A stretch of 64,000 nt of DNA, taken from an uncultured Aquimarina sp. (GTDB lineage: Bacteria; Bacteroidota; Bacteroidia; Flavobacteriales; Flavobacteriaceae). The stretch covers positions 62,001 to 126,000 of the forward strand of contig CANNBP010000015.1 of NCBI GenBank assembly GCA_947502885.1, read 5' to 3'. Shown here piece after piece: positions 17,516 to 26,899 of this stretch. Every line of letters starts with the position of its first letter. The stretch's first letter is position 1. The notes below the pieces were generated by a model. That model was given only the letters and a program-made list of their open reading frames with translations. It did not search any database and had not been told where the DNA came from. The position numbers and the translations under genes are program-made.

Positions 17516-18253
17516 ATGGAAAAAAATTCTTTAATTTTTGGTATTAGAGCGATCATCGAAGCAATAAGCTCTGGTAAAACGATCGACAAGCTTTTTATTC
17601 AAAAAGGACTACATGGAGACTTATTTAAAGAATTAATGAGCCTCATTAAGAGAAATAATATCACCTTCTCTTATGTTCCTGTAGAAAAACTGAACCGATT
17701 AACACGCAATAATCACCAAGGAGTAGTTGCTCACACCTCCCCTATTGATTTTTATGATCTCGAAGAACTCGTTTTACGTACTATTGAATCTGGTGTTACC
17801 CCTCTATTTCTTATTTTAGATCAACTCTCTGATGTTCGCAATTTTGGCGCAATCATAAGAACTGCTGAATGCACTGGGGTACATGGAATTATTATTCAGA
17901 AAAAAGGAGGAGCACCTGTTAATGCCGATACAATAAAAACATCTGCTGGTGCAGTATTCAAAATTCCAATTTGCAAGGTAGATCACATAAAAGACGCTAT
18001 GTTTTATTTACAAGGATCTGGTATACAAGTTATTGCCGCTACTGAAAAGGCTACAGATGTCATATACAATACCGATGTAAGCATTCCTTCTGCAATTATT
18101 ATGGGTAGCGAAGGTAAAGGAATATCACCTTCGGTATTAAAATTGGTTGATAAGCAAGCTAAATTACCTATGCATGGGGATATTGCTTCATTAAATGTAT
18201 CGGTTGCATGTGGAGTTTTTCTGTACGAAGCAATACGACAAAGGAATTTATAA
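17516..18253 (+). CDS. rlmB: 23S rRNA (guanosine-2'-O-)-methyltransferase, SpoU/RlmB family
   Basis: This SAM-dependent 2'-O-methyltransferase probably methylates G2251 (E. coli numbering) of 23S rRNA. From ATG 17516 it is 245 residues, starting MEKNSLIFGIRAIIEA. It has the N-terminal substrate-binding domain and the three SpoU motifs: NFGAIIRTAE (about 109-118), IIMGSEGKGI (about 195-204) and LPMHGDIASLNVSVACGVF (about 215-233), which form the trefoil-knot SAM site. The longer ORF starting at 17486 would put the promoter -7 box inside the gene, so it was not used. A related TrmH-type tRNA target is possible. Its stop is 1 base from the convergent rhomboid gene. Confidence 0.92.
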   Translation: MEKNSLIFGIRAIIEAISSGKTIDKLFIQKGLHGDLFKELMSLIKRNNITFSYVPVEKLNRLTRNNHQGVVAHTSPIDFYDLEELVLRTIESGVTPLFLILDQLSDVRNFGAIIRTAECTGVHGIIIQKKGGAPVNADTIKTSAGAVFKIPICKVDHIKDAMFYLQGSGIQVIAATEKATDVIYNTDVSIPSAIIMGSEGKGISPSVLKLVDKQAKLPMHGDIASLNVSVACGVFLYEAIRQRNL

Positions 18254-18254
18254 C

Positions 18255-19007
18255 CTATAAATCTGGCGGAGGCATGTTCTCCTTATTCTCTTTGTATTCA
18301 TATATGATACTAATTATTTCCTCTGGTTTTTCTTCTAAATCTACATTCTCAATAAAATTACCATCATCATCAAAATGTTTTAGAAACTCATCATCTTCTG
18401 AATTATAATCATCAGATTCCCAAATATATCGGGTGGGCTGAGCAACTCCTTTTTTTACAAAAAGAGCCAAGATTGTACCTGATAATATACCAGACAAGTG
18501 CCCTTCCCATGAAATTTTAGGATCAATTGGTAACACATACATTACCATACTCCCATAGATAAACACAACCACAAAAGATAATGCTATTAATCTAAGGTGT
18601 TTAGCTAGAATCCCTTTCCAAAACAAAAAACCAAAAAGCATATAGATAACTCCACTGGCTCCAATATGATTAGCCGTTCTACCCAATACCCAGGTCAATA
18701 CTCCAGTAAACAAGACACCGAGTAGTAATACCATCCAGGCATTTTTATGATAAAAAAAGAATAATGCAGAAGATAGTATCAATAACGGCAACGTATTATG
18801 CCATAAATGCGTTAAATCACCATGAATAAAAGGAGAAAACAGAATCCCTCTTAACCCCACTAATGTTCTAGGATATACTCCCAAGTAATTAAAATCAAAT
18901 CCGAAACGTACTTCGAACCAAAATACGATCCAAATAGATAATACAAATAGCAAGGGATAAGCAATTACACCTGTATGAAATTTAAAATTAGTTTTTTCTT
19001 TATCCAT
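18255..19007 (-). CDS. rhomboid-family intramembrane serine protease
   Basis: This is an integral inner-membrane protease that cuts transmembrane helices. The 250-residue protein has about six hydrophobic segments. The catalytic serine is in GASG (Ser118) and the partner histidine in WEGHLSG (His170). HLWHN around residues 67-71 supplies the oxyanion-hole asparagine (Asn71) seen in GlpG-type enzymes. A 55-residue charged tail (about residues 196-250) extends into the cytoplasm or periplasm. It converges on rlmB with a 1-base gap and is divergent from rarA. The substrate is unknown. Confidence 0.93.
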   Translation of the reverse strand: MDKEKTNFKFHTGVIAYPLLFVLSIWIVFWFEVRFGFDFNYLGVYPRTLVGLRGILFSPFIHGDLTHLWHNTLPLLILSSALFFFYHKNAWMVLLLGVLFTGVLTWVLGRTANHIGASGVIYMLFGFLFWKGILAKHLRLIALSFVVVFIYGSMVMYVLPIDPKISWEGHLSGILSGTILALFVKKGVAQPTRYIWESDDYNSEDDEFLKHFDDDGNFIENVDLEEKPEEIISIIYEYKENKENMPPPDL

Positions 19008-19142
19008 AACATTAATAATATATCAAAAAAAACTCCAAATTAGGGGATTCGGCTAAAATGGCAGGTTTTTATCAAAACAACACCTAGTATAACTCTTAGT
19101 CTTATTAATTTATTTTTTATTACAGTGTTAAGAGAAGCTTTG

Positions 19143-19150
19143 TAACTTTG
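19143..19150 (+). promoter_or_regulatory. -7 promoter element of rarA
   Basis: TAACTTTG is an exact TAnnTTTG match located 5 bases before the ATG at 19156. The -33 region is poorly conserved. A start near 19157 would make the mRNA nearly leaderless, as for rlmB. Confidence 0.45.
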
Positions 19151-19155
19151 TCATT

Positions 19156-20439
19156 ATGGATACAAATAAACCTTTAGCAGAACGAATTCGTCCTAAATCT
19201 TTAGAAGAATACCTTAGCCAAGATCATTTAATTGGAGATGATGGTTCTTTGACCCACCAAATTAAAAAAGGGATTATTCCTTCTTTAATTTTATGGGGGC
19301 CACCTGGAGTTGGAAAAACTACCCTTGCCAATATCATTGCCAATGAATCTCAACGCCCATTCTACACCCTTAGCGCTATTAATAGCGGAGTTAAAGAGGT
19401 AAGAGAGGTTATTGACAAAGCAAAACAAAGTGGAGGCTTATTCACTGTTAAAAATCCTATTTTATTTATAGATGAAATTCATCGCTTTAGCAAATCGCAA
19501 CAAGACTCTTTGTTGGGAGCAGTAGAACAAGGATGGGTAACGCTTATTGGAGCAACAACTGAAAACCCTAGCTTTGAAGTTATTCCGGCTCTTTTATCAA
19601 GATGTCAAGTATATACGCTAAACGCTTTTGGCAAAACCGAATTAGAGTCGCTACTACATCGTGCCATGAAAGAAGATAATTATCTGAAATCTAAAACAAT
19701 TACACTTTCAGAAACAGAAGTTTTATTGAGACTAAGTGGTGGTGATGCTCGTAAACTTTTAAATATCTTTGAATTAATTGTATCAAGTCAAGAGCAAGAT
19801 ACCATAAACATTACAAATGACTTGGTATCAAAACTTGTACAACAAAACACAGTACGCTATGATAAGACTGGTGAACAACATTATGACATTATCTCTGCTT
19901 TTATAAAATCTATTAGAGGCAGTGATCCCAACGCTGCTGTCTATTGGCTTGCTCGTATGATAGAAGGAGGCGAAGACCTTAAGTTTATTGCAAGAAGAAT
20001 GATAATTTTGGCATCTGAAGATATTGGAAATGCCAACCCAACCGCACTTATAATGGCTAATAACACATTTCAAGCTGTTACTACTATAGGATATCCTGAA
20101 TCTAGAATCATACTTAGTCAATGTGCAGTTTACCTTGCCTCTTCTGCAAAAAGTAATGCATCTTATTTGGCCATTAACAAGGCTCAACAGCTTGTAAAAC
20201 AAACAGGAGACTTATCCGTTCCCTTACCTATTAGAAATGCTCCAACAAAGTTAATGAAAGATCTTGGTTATGGAGAAGATTACAAATATGCTCATGACCA
20301 CAAAAACAATTTTGTAATGCAAGAATTTTTACCAGACGAAATTACTGGTACTACATTATATGCTCCTGGCAACAATCAAAGAGAAAACGCATTACGTGTA
20401 TTTCTCAAATCAAGATGGGGTGAAAAATATGGTTATTAG
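19156..20439 (+). CDS. rarA: replication-associated recombination protein A (AAA+ ATPase)
   Basis: RarA/MgsA acts at stalled replication forks and interacts with SSB; it is related to clamp-loader ATPases. The 427-residue protein has Walker A GPPGVGKT (48-55), Walker B FIDEIHR (104-110), sensor-1 GATTENPSFEV, the arginine-finger region LLSRCQVY, and the C-terminal tetramerisation domain (KSIRGSDPNAAVYWLARMI). Its length and domain order are normal. It is divergent from the rhomboid gene and converges on the secreted protein at 20467. Confidence 0.96.
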   Translation: MDTNKPLAERIRPKSLEEYLSQDHLIGDDGSLTHQIKKGIIPSLILWGPPGVGKTTLANIIANESQRPFYTLSAINSGVKEVREVIDKAKQSGGLFTVKNPILFIDEIHRFSKSQQDSLLGAVEQGWVTLIGATTENPSFEVIPALLSRCQVYTLNAFGKTELESLLHRAMKEDNYLKSKTITLSETEVLLRLSGGDARKLLNIFELIVSSQEQDTINITNDLVSKLVQQNTVRYDKTGEQHYDIISAFIKSIRGSDPNAAVYWLARMIEGGEDLKFIARRMIILASEDIGNANPTALIMANNTFQAVTTIGYPESRIILSQCAVYLASSAKSNASYLAINKAQQLVKQTGDLSVPLPIRNAPTKLMKDLGYGEDYKYAHDHKNNFVMQEFLPDEITGTTLYAPGNNQRENALRVFLKSRWGEKYGY

Positions 20440-20466
20440 AAATAAATATTCAAATTCATAACTTAT

Positions 20467-21267
20467 TTATTGTCTGGCAAGAATATCTTTTATCAATTTA
20501 TTTGTAACTGGATTAATACGTTCTAAAATAAAATTACCAAATCCATCAAAAAAACCATGACCACTTAAATCTCCTGCTTGTATAATGTAACTTTTTTGGT
20601 TTGATGAAACATAGGCTTTTCCTACTGAAACTTTCTCATTTTTATTTTTAAAAACCTCATAACCATAATCTTTCTTTTCAAAAATATACTCTTCATCATT
20701 TAGGAGATATACTATAGAATCACCAGAAACAACTAGGACATTTTGAGTTTTCTCTGTTCCCTGTAACCCTACTGGAGTTTCTTTTTTATTAATTGGTTTA
20801 TTTTCTACAACTTTAGCTTCTTCACTATTAAATCCAGAGTATTTATAGTTAAGCTCTTGCACGCTAACAAAAGCGCCTCTAAGTGCCTGATGATATGCTG
20901 TTTTATATTCTTTTTCTCTACTCTTACCCTGAGCAGATGTAAAAACAACCTTACCATTACAATCTTTTAAATCTAAAATAAGCTTAGTTACAAAAACGCT
21001 TGATTCTTTTTTCACATCAGCTCTTAAAGCATTACACCCATTTGCTCTTAAGTCTTCAGGGAAGTTTTCATCTTGTAAAAATGCCTTAAAACCATATTTA
21101 TCAAGTAAAAACTTAGTAAGTGAATTAAGCTGATATGTATCAGTTCCTTTAGAAAAAGAATATGCATTTGGTACTATTACATATTTATAATCATTGACAC
21201 TTTTTTGAGCTTCGGTAGTATTTATTACTGAACATAATAGAAAACCTAAAAGAAAAATACGAAACAT
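20467..21267 (-). CDS. secreted protein of unknown function
   Basis: No family was recognised. The 266-residue protein starts with a signal peptide (about 1-20, cut after TTEA). The mature part begins KSVNDYKYVIVPNAYSFSKG, a motif style shared by many flavobacterial envelope proteins that read as conserved hypothetical. Two or more small beta-rich parts are separated by a Lys/Glu-rich linker at about residues 140-170. It lies 6 bases downstream of the DUF5723-like gene, so it is probably the last gene of a three-gene envelope operon (23321 to 20467). Confidence 0.7.
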   Translation of the reverse strand: MFRIFLLGFLLCSVINTTEAQKSVNDYKYVIVPNAYSFSKGTDTYQLNSLTKFLLDKYGFKAFLQDENFPEDLRANGCNALRADVKKESSVFVTKLILDLKDCNGKVVFTSAQGKSREKEYKTAYHQALRGAFVSVQELNYKYSGFNSEEAKVVENKPINKKETPVGLQGTEKTQNVLVVSGDSIVYLLNDEEYIFEKKDYGYEVFKNKNEKVSVGKAYVSSNQKSYIIQAGDLSGHGFFDGFGNFILERINPVTNKLIKDILARQ

Positions 21268-21273
21268 ATTAAA

Positions 21274-22737
21274 TTACATTATTACATTAAACCCTAATTG
21301 CACAGAGATACCTCTAGCTTTTGCAAGATTACCATAATCTATCAAATTATTAGCTGAAATATAAAAATTAATTTTGTTAATATGAGTAGACACAACAAAT
21401 CCTAGGTTATAATATGAATAGTCATCAAAAGTATACGTAAGTTTTGTTCTTAGAAATGAAAAAAAACGCTTATAATAAAATAAAGACATTGCATATTGAG
21501 GCCTCTTTGGTCGAAACTTCATAAATAACTGAGCTCCAAAAGCATCTAAAAAAGGTGGTTGTTCTCCTTTAATATAACACTCACAACTATCAACTTTATA
21601 TTTATTAAAAGAATACCTAAAGGATCCATTTAGTTTTAATGGCCTCATTACCAAATAAGAATTATCTTCTACATCAATGGAAGTCGCCTCTTCTAATTCA
21701 TCTAAAAAGTTCTGAGGCGCTTCACCAGAAAATTGAATTGGTGTATCAAAACCTTCAAAAACATAATTCCCTCTTAATCTATACGTCTCCACATCTTTTG
21801 TATAAAAAATCACTCCAAGATCATTAATACTTCCTGTGATACTTAGATGAGGATCTATTTTAAAAGTCCCACCCAAATCAACTCCAAGTCCTAAGTTTCC
21901 CCCTAACAATCCTCTTCCTATTAACTGATCCACGCCTTCATCTGTTCTATCTGCCCCTCTTTCTTCTATATCTCTGAGTGCTCGATACCCAGATGTTCTT
22001 ATAGTGATATCTGCATTACTAATTATATGTTGATAGATATTATTACGATTTGGTATTTCTTGAGTTGTAAAAAAACCTTTATTTTTTGCGCTACGGACAT
22101 GAAACATACTGGAATATAATTTAGCCCTTGCTCCCAAAATTATCTTTTTATTCACTTTCTTGGTATATCCAAAATGGTAAACCGCTAACAATTCTACGGA
22201 CCCAGCTATTGAAGAAAAACGAAATACTTGATTAACCAAATCCTGGTTTCCTTGATATGCAAGGGCGGCAAAGTCTTTCGGAAAATAACCTATAGCATCT
22301 AACTCTTGATAAGCTCCTCCCGAAAAATAAACTTGATTATTTTTTTTGGATCTCCACCCAAAATTCACCAATTCAACTTGTTGTGTTATCGACAAATAGT
22401 CATTATTTGTTAATTTATTTAACGTGTTTTCTATTTTATTATTAATATCACTTTCTTCATCGTCATCGGCAAAAACATCATAAAGAGAAGCACCTCTCAT
22501 ACCTGCGCTTATACTAATTTGAGATAAAAATGGTATTCCAATATGATATTTGTATCTAACCTCTGCTCCCGGATTAAGCATCAAAGATTGTGGTATATCT
22601 GTAAAATCATACAACGTCTCTTTATTCTGAGAATAACCAATGGATTTAAACAAAATCAAACAAATCGTAAGTGACAAAATTTGTGACACACTCCACCTTA
22701 CTACAAACCAAATATGAGAGAACCATAAAAACATCAT
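21274..22737 (-). CDS. outer-membrane beta-barrel protein, DUF5723-like
   Basis: A 487-residue exported protein with an N-terminal hydrophobic segment (about residues 14-35, ending GYSQN), then alternating aromatic beta strands typical of an outer-membrane barrel. The phrases LMLNPGAEVRYKYHIGIPFL and GLGVDLGGTFKIDP resemble the Bacteroidota DUF5723 family; this is recognition by eye. Its start overlaps the stop of the upstream lipoprotein by four bases (ATGA), indicating translational coupling. A barrel coupled to a lipoprotein suggests a shared surface assembly. The function is unknown. Confidence 0.75.
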   Translation of the reverse strand: MMFLWFSHIWFVVRWSVSQILSLTICLILFKSIGYSQNKETLYDFTDIPQSLMLNPGAEVRYKYHIGIPFLSQISISAGMRGASLYDVFADDDEESDINNKIENTLNKLTNNDYLSITQQVELVNFGWRSKKNNQVYFSGGAYQELDAIGYFPKDFAALAYQGNQDLVNQVFRFSSIAGSVELLAVYHFGYTKKVNKKIILGARAKLYSSMFHVRSAKNKGFFTTQEIPNRNNIYQHIISNADITIRTSGYRALRDIEERGADRTDEGVDQLIGRGLLGGNLGLGVDLGGTFKIDPHLSITGSINDLGVIFYTKDVETYRLRGNYVFEGFDTPIQFSGEAPQNFLDELEEATSIDVEDNSYLVMRPLKLNGSFRYSFNKYKVDSCECYIKGEQPPFLDAFGAQLFMKFRPKRPQYAMSLFYYKRFFSFLRTKLTYTFDDYSYYNLGFVVSTHINKINFYISANNLIDYGNLAKARGISVQLGFNVIM

Positions 22738-23321
22738 AGCTTATAATTAATATAGTAACTCCCTTTAGACCTCAATTGAAAAACCCCTTGTAAACTACCT
22801 GTTACATTATGAATCCTAAGTGAAGAAACTAATTTGGTAGCAAACTCAACTTCATCAATTACTCCACCACTCATAGTAATTTGTTTGATCGTGGTAACAG
22901 GCACTGTACTTCTTCCATTGCCCTGTTTGGCGATCATAGTATATGTAGGTCCAACCCGTTCTCCTTCACTATTTAGGAATCCAAAATCAAACTCAAAGTC
23001 CCTCTCTATAGTATTTTCAAACTCAAAAGTTAATTCTACTTTTTCTAAGTGTTTAACCGCAAAATCAATTCCTAAAAGATCATAGCTCATCGTATCCTTA
23101 ACAACAACTTCGGGTACAAAAACAGTAGAGTTTTGATGAAACACGTCTGTATCAAATTTGGCATAAACAAAATTAACATCGAATACTGGTGCAAGTTCAA
23201 CATCATTTATCTGATCAAAATCTATATCCTTTACACAACCAACAAATTGTAACAACAAACATATACCACTGCTAAAGAATAGACTGTTTGTAATTATTTT
23301 AGAAAAGAAAAGCTTATACAT
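22734..23321 (-). CDS. lipoprotein of unknown function, coupled to the DUF5723-like barrel
   Basis: A 195-residue lipoprotein with signal MYKLFFSKIITNSLFFSSGI and lipobox LQFVGC (Cys29). The mature part is acidic and beta-rich and was not assigned to a family. Its stop overlaps the start of the barrel gene by four bases, so the two are probably made together. It is the first gene of the 23321-20467 cluster. A roughly 170-base AT-rich gap separates it from the HAD gene. Confidence 0.75.
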   Translation of the reverse strand: MYKLFFSKIITNSLFFSSGICLLLQFVGCVKDIDFDQINDVELAPVFDVNFVYAKFDTDVFHQNSTVFVPEVVVKDTMSYDLLGIDFAVKHLEKVELTFEFENTIERDFEFDFGFLNSEGERVGPTYTMIAKQGNGRSTVPVTTIKQITMSGGVIDEVEFATKLVSSLRIHNVTGSLQGVFQLRSKGSYYINYKL

Positions 23322-23492
23322 GCATCATATCTGTAGTTAAAAATCTCTATTTTGGGGTTTAAAGATTTTGACAAAGTGGGTACTACAAATAAAATTTGTT
23401 GCAAGATTATTTTACGTCATTCAAAAGTTGAAAAATCATTGATTTTAATATCCAATACAATCAATATATAACTAAAATACAAATATTTCTGA

Positions 23493-24179
23493 TTAAATAT
23501 GATTTTTAATCTGATATAAATCAGAAACTTGTATATTTTTCAGGGGTATTTCTTCTTTATGATAATTAAAACATATGGTTTGCAAACCTAGTGCTTCGGC
23601 CCCAAGAATATCTGCTTCGTAATTATCACCTATCATGACGCTTTTTTCTGGTTTTGCTCCGGATTTTGCTATTGCATGTTCAAAAATCAACGGATTTGGT
23701 TTTTTCACTCCAACTTCTTCACTATTGGTTACCGTTTTAAAAAAATGTTGAATCTCTGAGTTTACTAGTTTTTTATGTTGCACTTCTTCAAAGCCATTAG
23801 TAATAATATGTAAATCATATTTTGGATTAAGGTAATCCAAAATATCTCGAGCTCCTTTAATTAAATAGTTATTAAGAGGCAAAAACTTTATATAATCGTC
23901 GGCAATAATATCTATGGTTTCGACAGCCACATTCTTATTAAGATCATCAAACGCTTCAGTTAAACGACCTCTTCTAAGCTCTGCTTTACTAATTCGTTCT
24001 TCTCTATATAGTTTCCAATATTTTAAGTTTATAGGCCGATAAACTTTTAAAAAATCCTGAACATCTAAATTCATATATAGTTTTTCAAAAATCATTTGAA
24101 AAGCTAAATATGAGTTTCTATCAAAATCCCATAACGTATGATCTAAATCAAAAAAAATGTGTTTTATATCTTTATTCAT
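23493..24179 (-). CDS. HAD-superfamily phosphatase, YjjG-like
   Basis: A small-molecule phosphatase of the HAD fold, probably a nucleotidase or house-cleaning enzyme. From ATG 24179 (MNKDIKHIFFDLDHT) it is 228 residues. The longer reading frame to 24278 adds 33 hydrophobic residues inside the upstream gene and was rejected. Motif I is DLDHT with nucleophile Asp, motif II is IITNG, motif III Lys is in GVKKPN, and motif IV is MIGDNYEADI. The helical cap lies between motifs I and II. It overlaps the upstream deacetylase-like gene by eight bases. Confidence 0.9.
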   Translation of the reverse strand: MNKDIKHIFFDLDHTLWDFDRNSYLAFQMIFEKLYMNLDVQDFLKVYRPINLKYWKLYREERISKAELRRGRLTEAFDDLNKNVAVETIDIIADDYIKFLPLNNYLIKGARDILDYLNPKYDLHIITNGFEEVQHKKLVNSEIQHFFKTVTNSEEVGVKKPNPLIFEHAIAKSGAKPEKSVMIGDNYEADILGAEALGLQTICFNYHKEEIPLKNIQVSDLYQIKNHI

Positions 24180-25476
24180 CTTGTGACATCCAAATATATT
24201 TAAAAATAGATTTCCAAAAAGCCTGATCTTGAAGATCACTAAATAATGTATTACTAAAAACAGGTATAAAAACGCCATTTACTTTTCGCACCTTCTCCAT
24301 ATATAAATTGATTTCCTTTCTTACCGAGGCCAAATCAATAAGCCCATCTTCATCTCCAAGATTCGCATAGCAAAAGGAATATACTACTAATGGGGTTTGC
24401 ACTTCATAATCTAAATCATAAAACAAAAACGGAGAACATGTCCCTGCTCTAAACCCAGGGTATCCAGAATATCCCATAGAATAATCTTCACCGATTTCTA
24501 ATTCAATAAAATTACGATACGCTTCAGGGAGTTTTAACTTAAAAAAAGAGCAAAGAGAATATTGTAGCCTTCTGTTTACAATATTTTCTATTCTTAACTT
24601 TTCTTTTTTCAAAGTTGAAACATTACCAACCGCCTCATAAGAAGCTTTTAAACCAACATCAACATAGTCTGCAATATGTTTTATAACTTTATGGTGTTGC
24701 AAACGATTATGCCCAACATTTTTCTCGTAGGTAGAAAAATCTCCTAAGCCTATTAATACCTTAGCTTTCCTTTTCTTTTCTTTTTGTAAATCAATTATAA
24801 AATCAAATGTGTTATAAGGGTCTTTTTTTAGGCCTAAAATAACCTTTACACGATCCGTAAGCTTATCAAAGTGTAAATCATACAAATCACGAATCCCCCC
24901 TCCTATTGACCTCAAAATACCTTTGTTTTTATACACAAAAGTTTGAGAGACCGAAATGACAGGAATAATACTCGACTTCCTATTAGGAAACTGAAGGTCA
25001 GGATATTTTAGCAATAAAACTTCTTTAAATTTACCAACCCATATATCTATTACGGGATCTTGCAAAAACCCGTTAGAATATGCCAAACTTTCTGTCGCTG
25101 GAAAACGTCCCATTTCATCCTTTACATGAGGCAAATACTCTTCATATCTGGTTAGCAAATAAAAAGCGGCAGCAAAAATATCAAAAGGTAATGCCGAACC
25201 AGAATGCACAACTTCGAAAAAACATTTTGTTTCCTCCCAATCTTGTATTTGTACTTCTACATCATTTAATCCATGCTCAAAAAGTAAATCAACACTTTGA
25301 AAATAAAGCTCTTTACCTAAAGGCTGCCTCCCATAAGAAAACTTGGGACCATCATGTGCTACAAAAGGTTCTATGGTAGCAGTCAAATCTACATCCAGCC
25401 CAAGGTTCCTTTTACATATTTGTTTAAATATATACGATACTCTAGGTGTATTTTTGGGTACATGAATTAATAACAT
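24172..25476 (-). CDS. polysaccharide-deacetylase-like protein (DUF7033 type), active site apparently lost
   Basis: A 434-residue cytoplasmic protein that matches the overall pattern of a flavobacterial family annotated as polysaccharide deacetylase with an N-terminal DUF7033 part. Landmarks are DIFAAAFYLLTRYEEYLPH (about 99-117), DPYNTFDFI (219-227) and DYSMGYSGYPGFRAGTCSPF (331-350). In relatives as I recall them, the strand at 174-180 carries metal-binding aspartates (DIDxAY); here it reads ISVSQTF. The later histidine strand (GxHPSY) reads VGLKASY (274-280). The catalytic metal site therefore seems lost. It overlaps the HAD gene by eight bases and is 26 bases after radC. Confidence 0.75.
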   Translation of the reverse strand: MLLIHVPKNTPRVSYIFKQICKRNLGLDVDLTATIEPFVAHDGPKFSYGRQPLGKELYFQSVDLLFEHGLNDVEVQIQDWEETKCFFEVVHSGSALPFDIFAAAFYLLTRYEEYLPHVKDEMGRFPATESLAYSNGFLQDPVIDIWVGKFKEVLLLKYPDLQFPNRKSSIIPVISVSQTFVYKNKGILRSIGGGIRDLYDLHFDKLTDRVKVILGLKKDPYNTFDFIIDLQKEKKRKAKVLIGLGDFSTYEKNVGHNRLQHHKVIKHIADYVDVGLKASYEAVGNVSTLKKEKLRIENIVNRRLQYSLCSFFKLKLPEAYRNFIELEIGEDYSMGYSGYPGFRAGTCSPFLFYDLDYEVQTPLVVYSFCYANLGDEDGLIDLASVRKEINLYMEKVRKVNGVFIPVFSNTLFSDLQDQAFWKSIFKYIWMSQDE

Positions 25477-25502
25477 AAGTCTAGTTAAAGTATATTACCG
25501 AT

Positions 25503-26201
25503 TTATAATATAGTTTGATCTGCAAAGCTAAAATAGCCTTTTTCTGTAATAATTAAATGATCTAACAGGCGGATATCCAAGGTAAGCCCTGCTTCTTTTA
25601 TTTTTTGCGTTAAAATCTCATCAGACTTACTTGGCACTAATGATCCGCTAGGATGATTATGAGCAATTACAATGGTCGTAGCCCCATATTCTAAACTTGC
25701 TTTAAAAATAATCCGAACATCGACCAACGTTCCGGTTTTACCACCAATGCTAATTTGTTTTTTTTGAATCACTTTATTACTATTATTTAGAAACAACACC
25801 CAAAACTCTTCATGCTCCAAATCACCAATTATTGGCTGTAGGAGATCAAATGCATCTTTACTACAACTAATTTTAGAAACCCTTTGCACATCTTCATTCT
25901 TTCTTCTTCTTCCTAATTCTAGACCTGCAATAATGGCAATAGCTTTGGCCTCTCCAATTCCCTTGTACTTCATTAACTGCTTTAACGAAAGCTTTCCCAA
26001 AGCATCAATACTTTGATTTTCAGAGGCAAGCATTCGCCTACTTAAAGCAACTGCACTTTCTTCTTTATTTCCTGACCCTATTAATATAGCAAGTAATTCG
26101 GCATCTGTTAACGCACTCTTCCCTTTAGCGATTAATTTCTCCCTTGGACGATCATTTTCGTTCCATTCCTTGATCGAAAATGAAGAGTTTAATTCTCTCA
26201 T
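25503..26201 (-). CDS. radC: DNA repair protein RadC family (UPF0758)
   Basis: A JAB/MPN-domain protein historically named RadC; its true role is unsettled. The 232-residue protein has a helix-hairpin-helix part (KGIGEAKA, 80-87) and a C-terminal JAMM site HNHPSG (181-186) with Asp194 and an upstream glutamate pair (131-132), so the metal site is complete. It lies upstream of the deacetylase-like gene with a 26-base gap and is divergent from the secreted-protein gene at 26430. Confidence 0.94.
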   Translation of the reverse strand: MRELNSSFSIKEWNENDRPREKLIAKGKSALTDAELLAILIGSGNKEESAVALSRRMLASENQSIDALGKLSLKQLMKYKGIGEAKAIAIIAGLELGRRRKNEDVQRVSKISCSKDAFDLLQPIIGDLEHEEFWVLFLNNSNKVIQKKQISIGGKTGTLVDVRIIFKASLEYGATTIVIAHNHPSGSLVPSKSDEILTQKIKEAGLTLDIRLLDHLIITEKGYFSFADQTIL

Positions 26202-26345
26202 TTAAGTTATCTAAATGTTAAAGTTTAAAAATAATTCTATTAAGTAAGTATAAACTATTTATCTCAAAAACAACGCCTTATTATGCAATAAATACCAAAA
26301 TTTTGTGGTTTTACCACCACAACTATTCTTTATTTTATACATATA

Positions 26346-26377
26346 TTTGGTTGAAAATGAAAGTTTTACTATATTTG
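26346..26377 (+). promoter_or_regulatory. promoter of the small secreted protein gene
   Basis: The -33 TTTG (26346-26349), a 20-base spacer and the -7 TATATTTG (26370-26377) fit the Bacteroidota consensus. Transcription would begin near 26384, giving a leader of about 46 bases before the ATG at 26430. Confidence 0.75.
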
Positions 26378-26429
26378 GAAACCCCTAGTCGTATTATGAA
26401 CAATTTAACAACTTGAAATAACCCTATTT

Positions 26430-26870
26430 ATGAAGAATATTCTTACTCTAGTCTTACTTCTTGCAACAGTTAGTTTTTATGGGCAAGACAAAAAGATTTC
26501 CTTTCTAAATCTGGTAGGAAATAACATACAGGTTCCAAAAGGATGTCAAGCCCAATCAGAATATGAATTGCAAGCTTGTAATGGCACGTCGATAAAATGG
26601 GATTACTATACAGATGATATGTTATCTGCAGTGTTTGATGCAACTATCAGTGCTTTTGGTGATGGTAATACAAAAACTGAAGTTACATTTACTTCATTTG
26701 GTTCCCAATTAAAAGGATTCAAATTCAAGACGGGTACTACTTATCAGTACTTTTTATATGGAACGATCAAGGATCAACCGCTAATGATCAATTTGGGGAC
26801 ACCTAAAGATATTGCTAGTAACGATGATCTTGATGGCTTTTTAGGTCTTTTCTTTGATGAAGTAAGTTAA
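26430..26870 (+). CDS. small secreted protein of unknown function
   Basis: A 146-residue exported protein with signal peptide MKNILTLVLLLATVSFYGQ. The mature part is about 127 residues with two cysteines (KGCQAQ and LQACNG) likely to form a disulfide, and no recognised domain. It is a single-gene unit with its own promoter (26346-26377) and terminator (26900-26930), which suggests it is genuinely expressed. Confidence 0.75.
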   Translation: MKNILTLVLLLATVSFYGQDKKISFLNLVGNNIQVPKGCQAQSEYELQACNGTSIKWDYYTDDMLSAVFDATISAFGDGNTKTEVTFTSFGSQLKGFKFKTGTTYQYFLYGTIKDQPLMINLGTPKDIASNDDLDGFLGLFFDEVS

Positions 26871-26899
26871 AAAAACAATATATATTAGGTTCAAAATTT

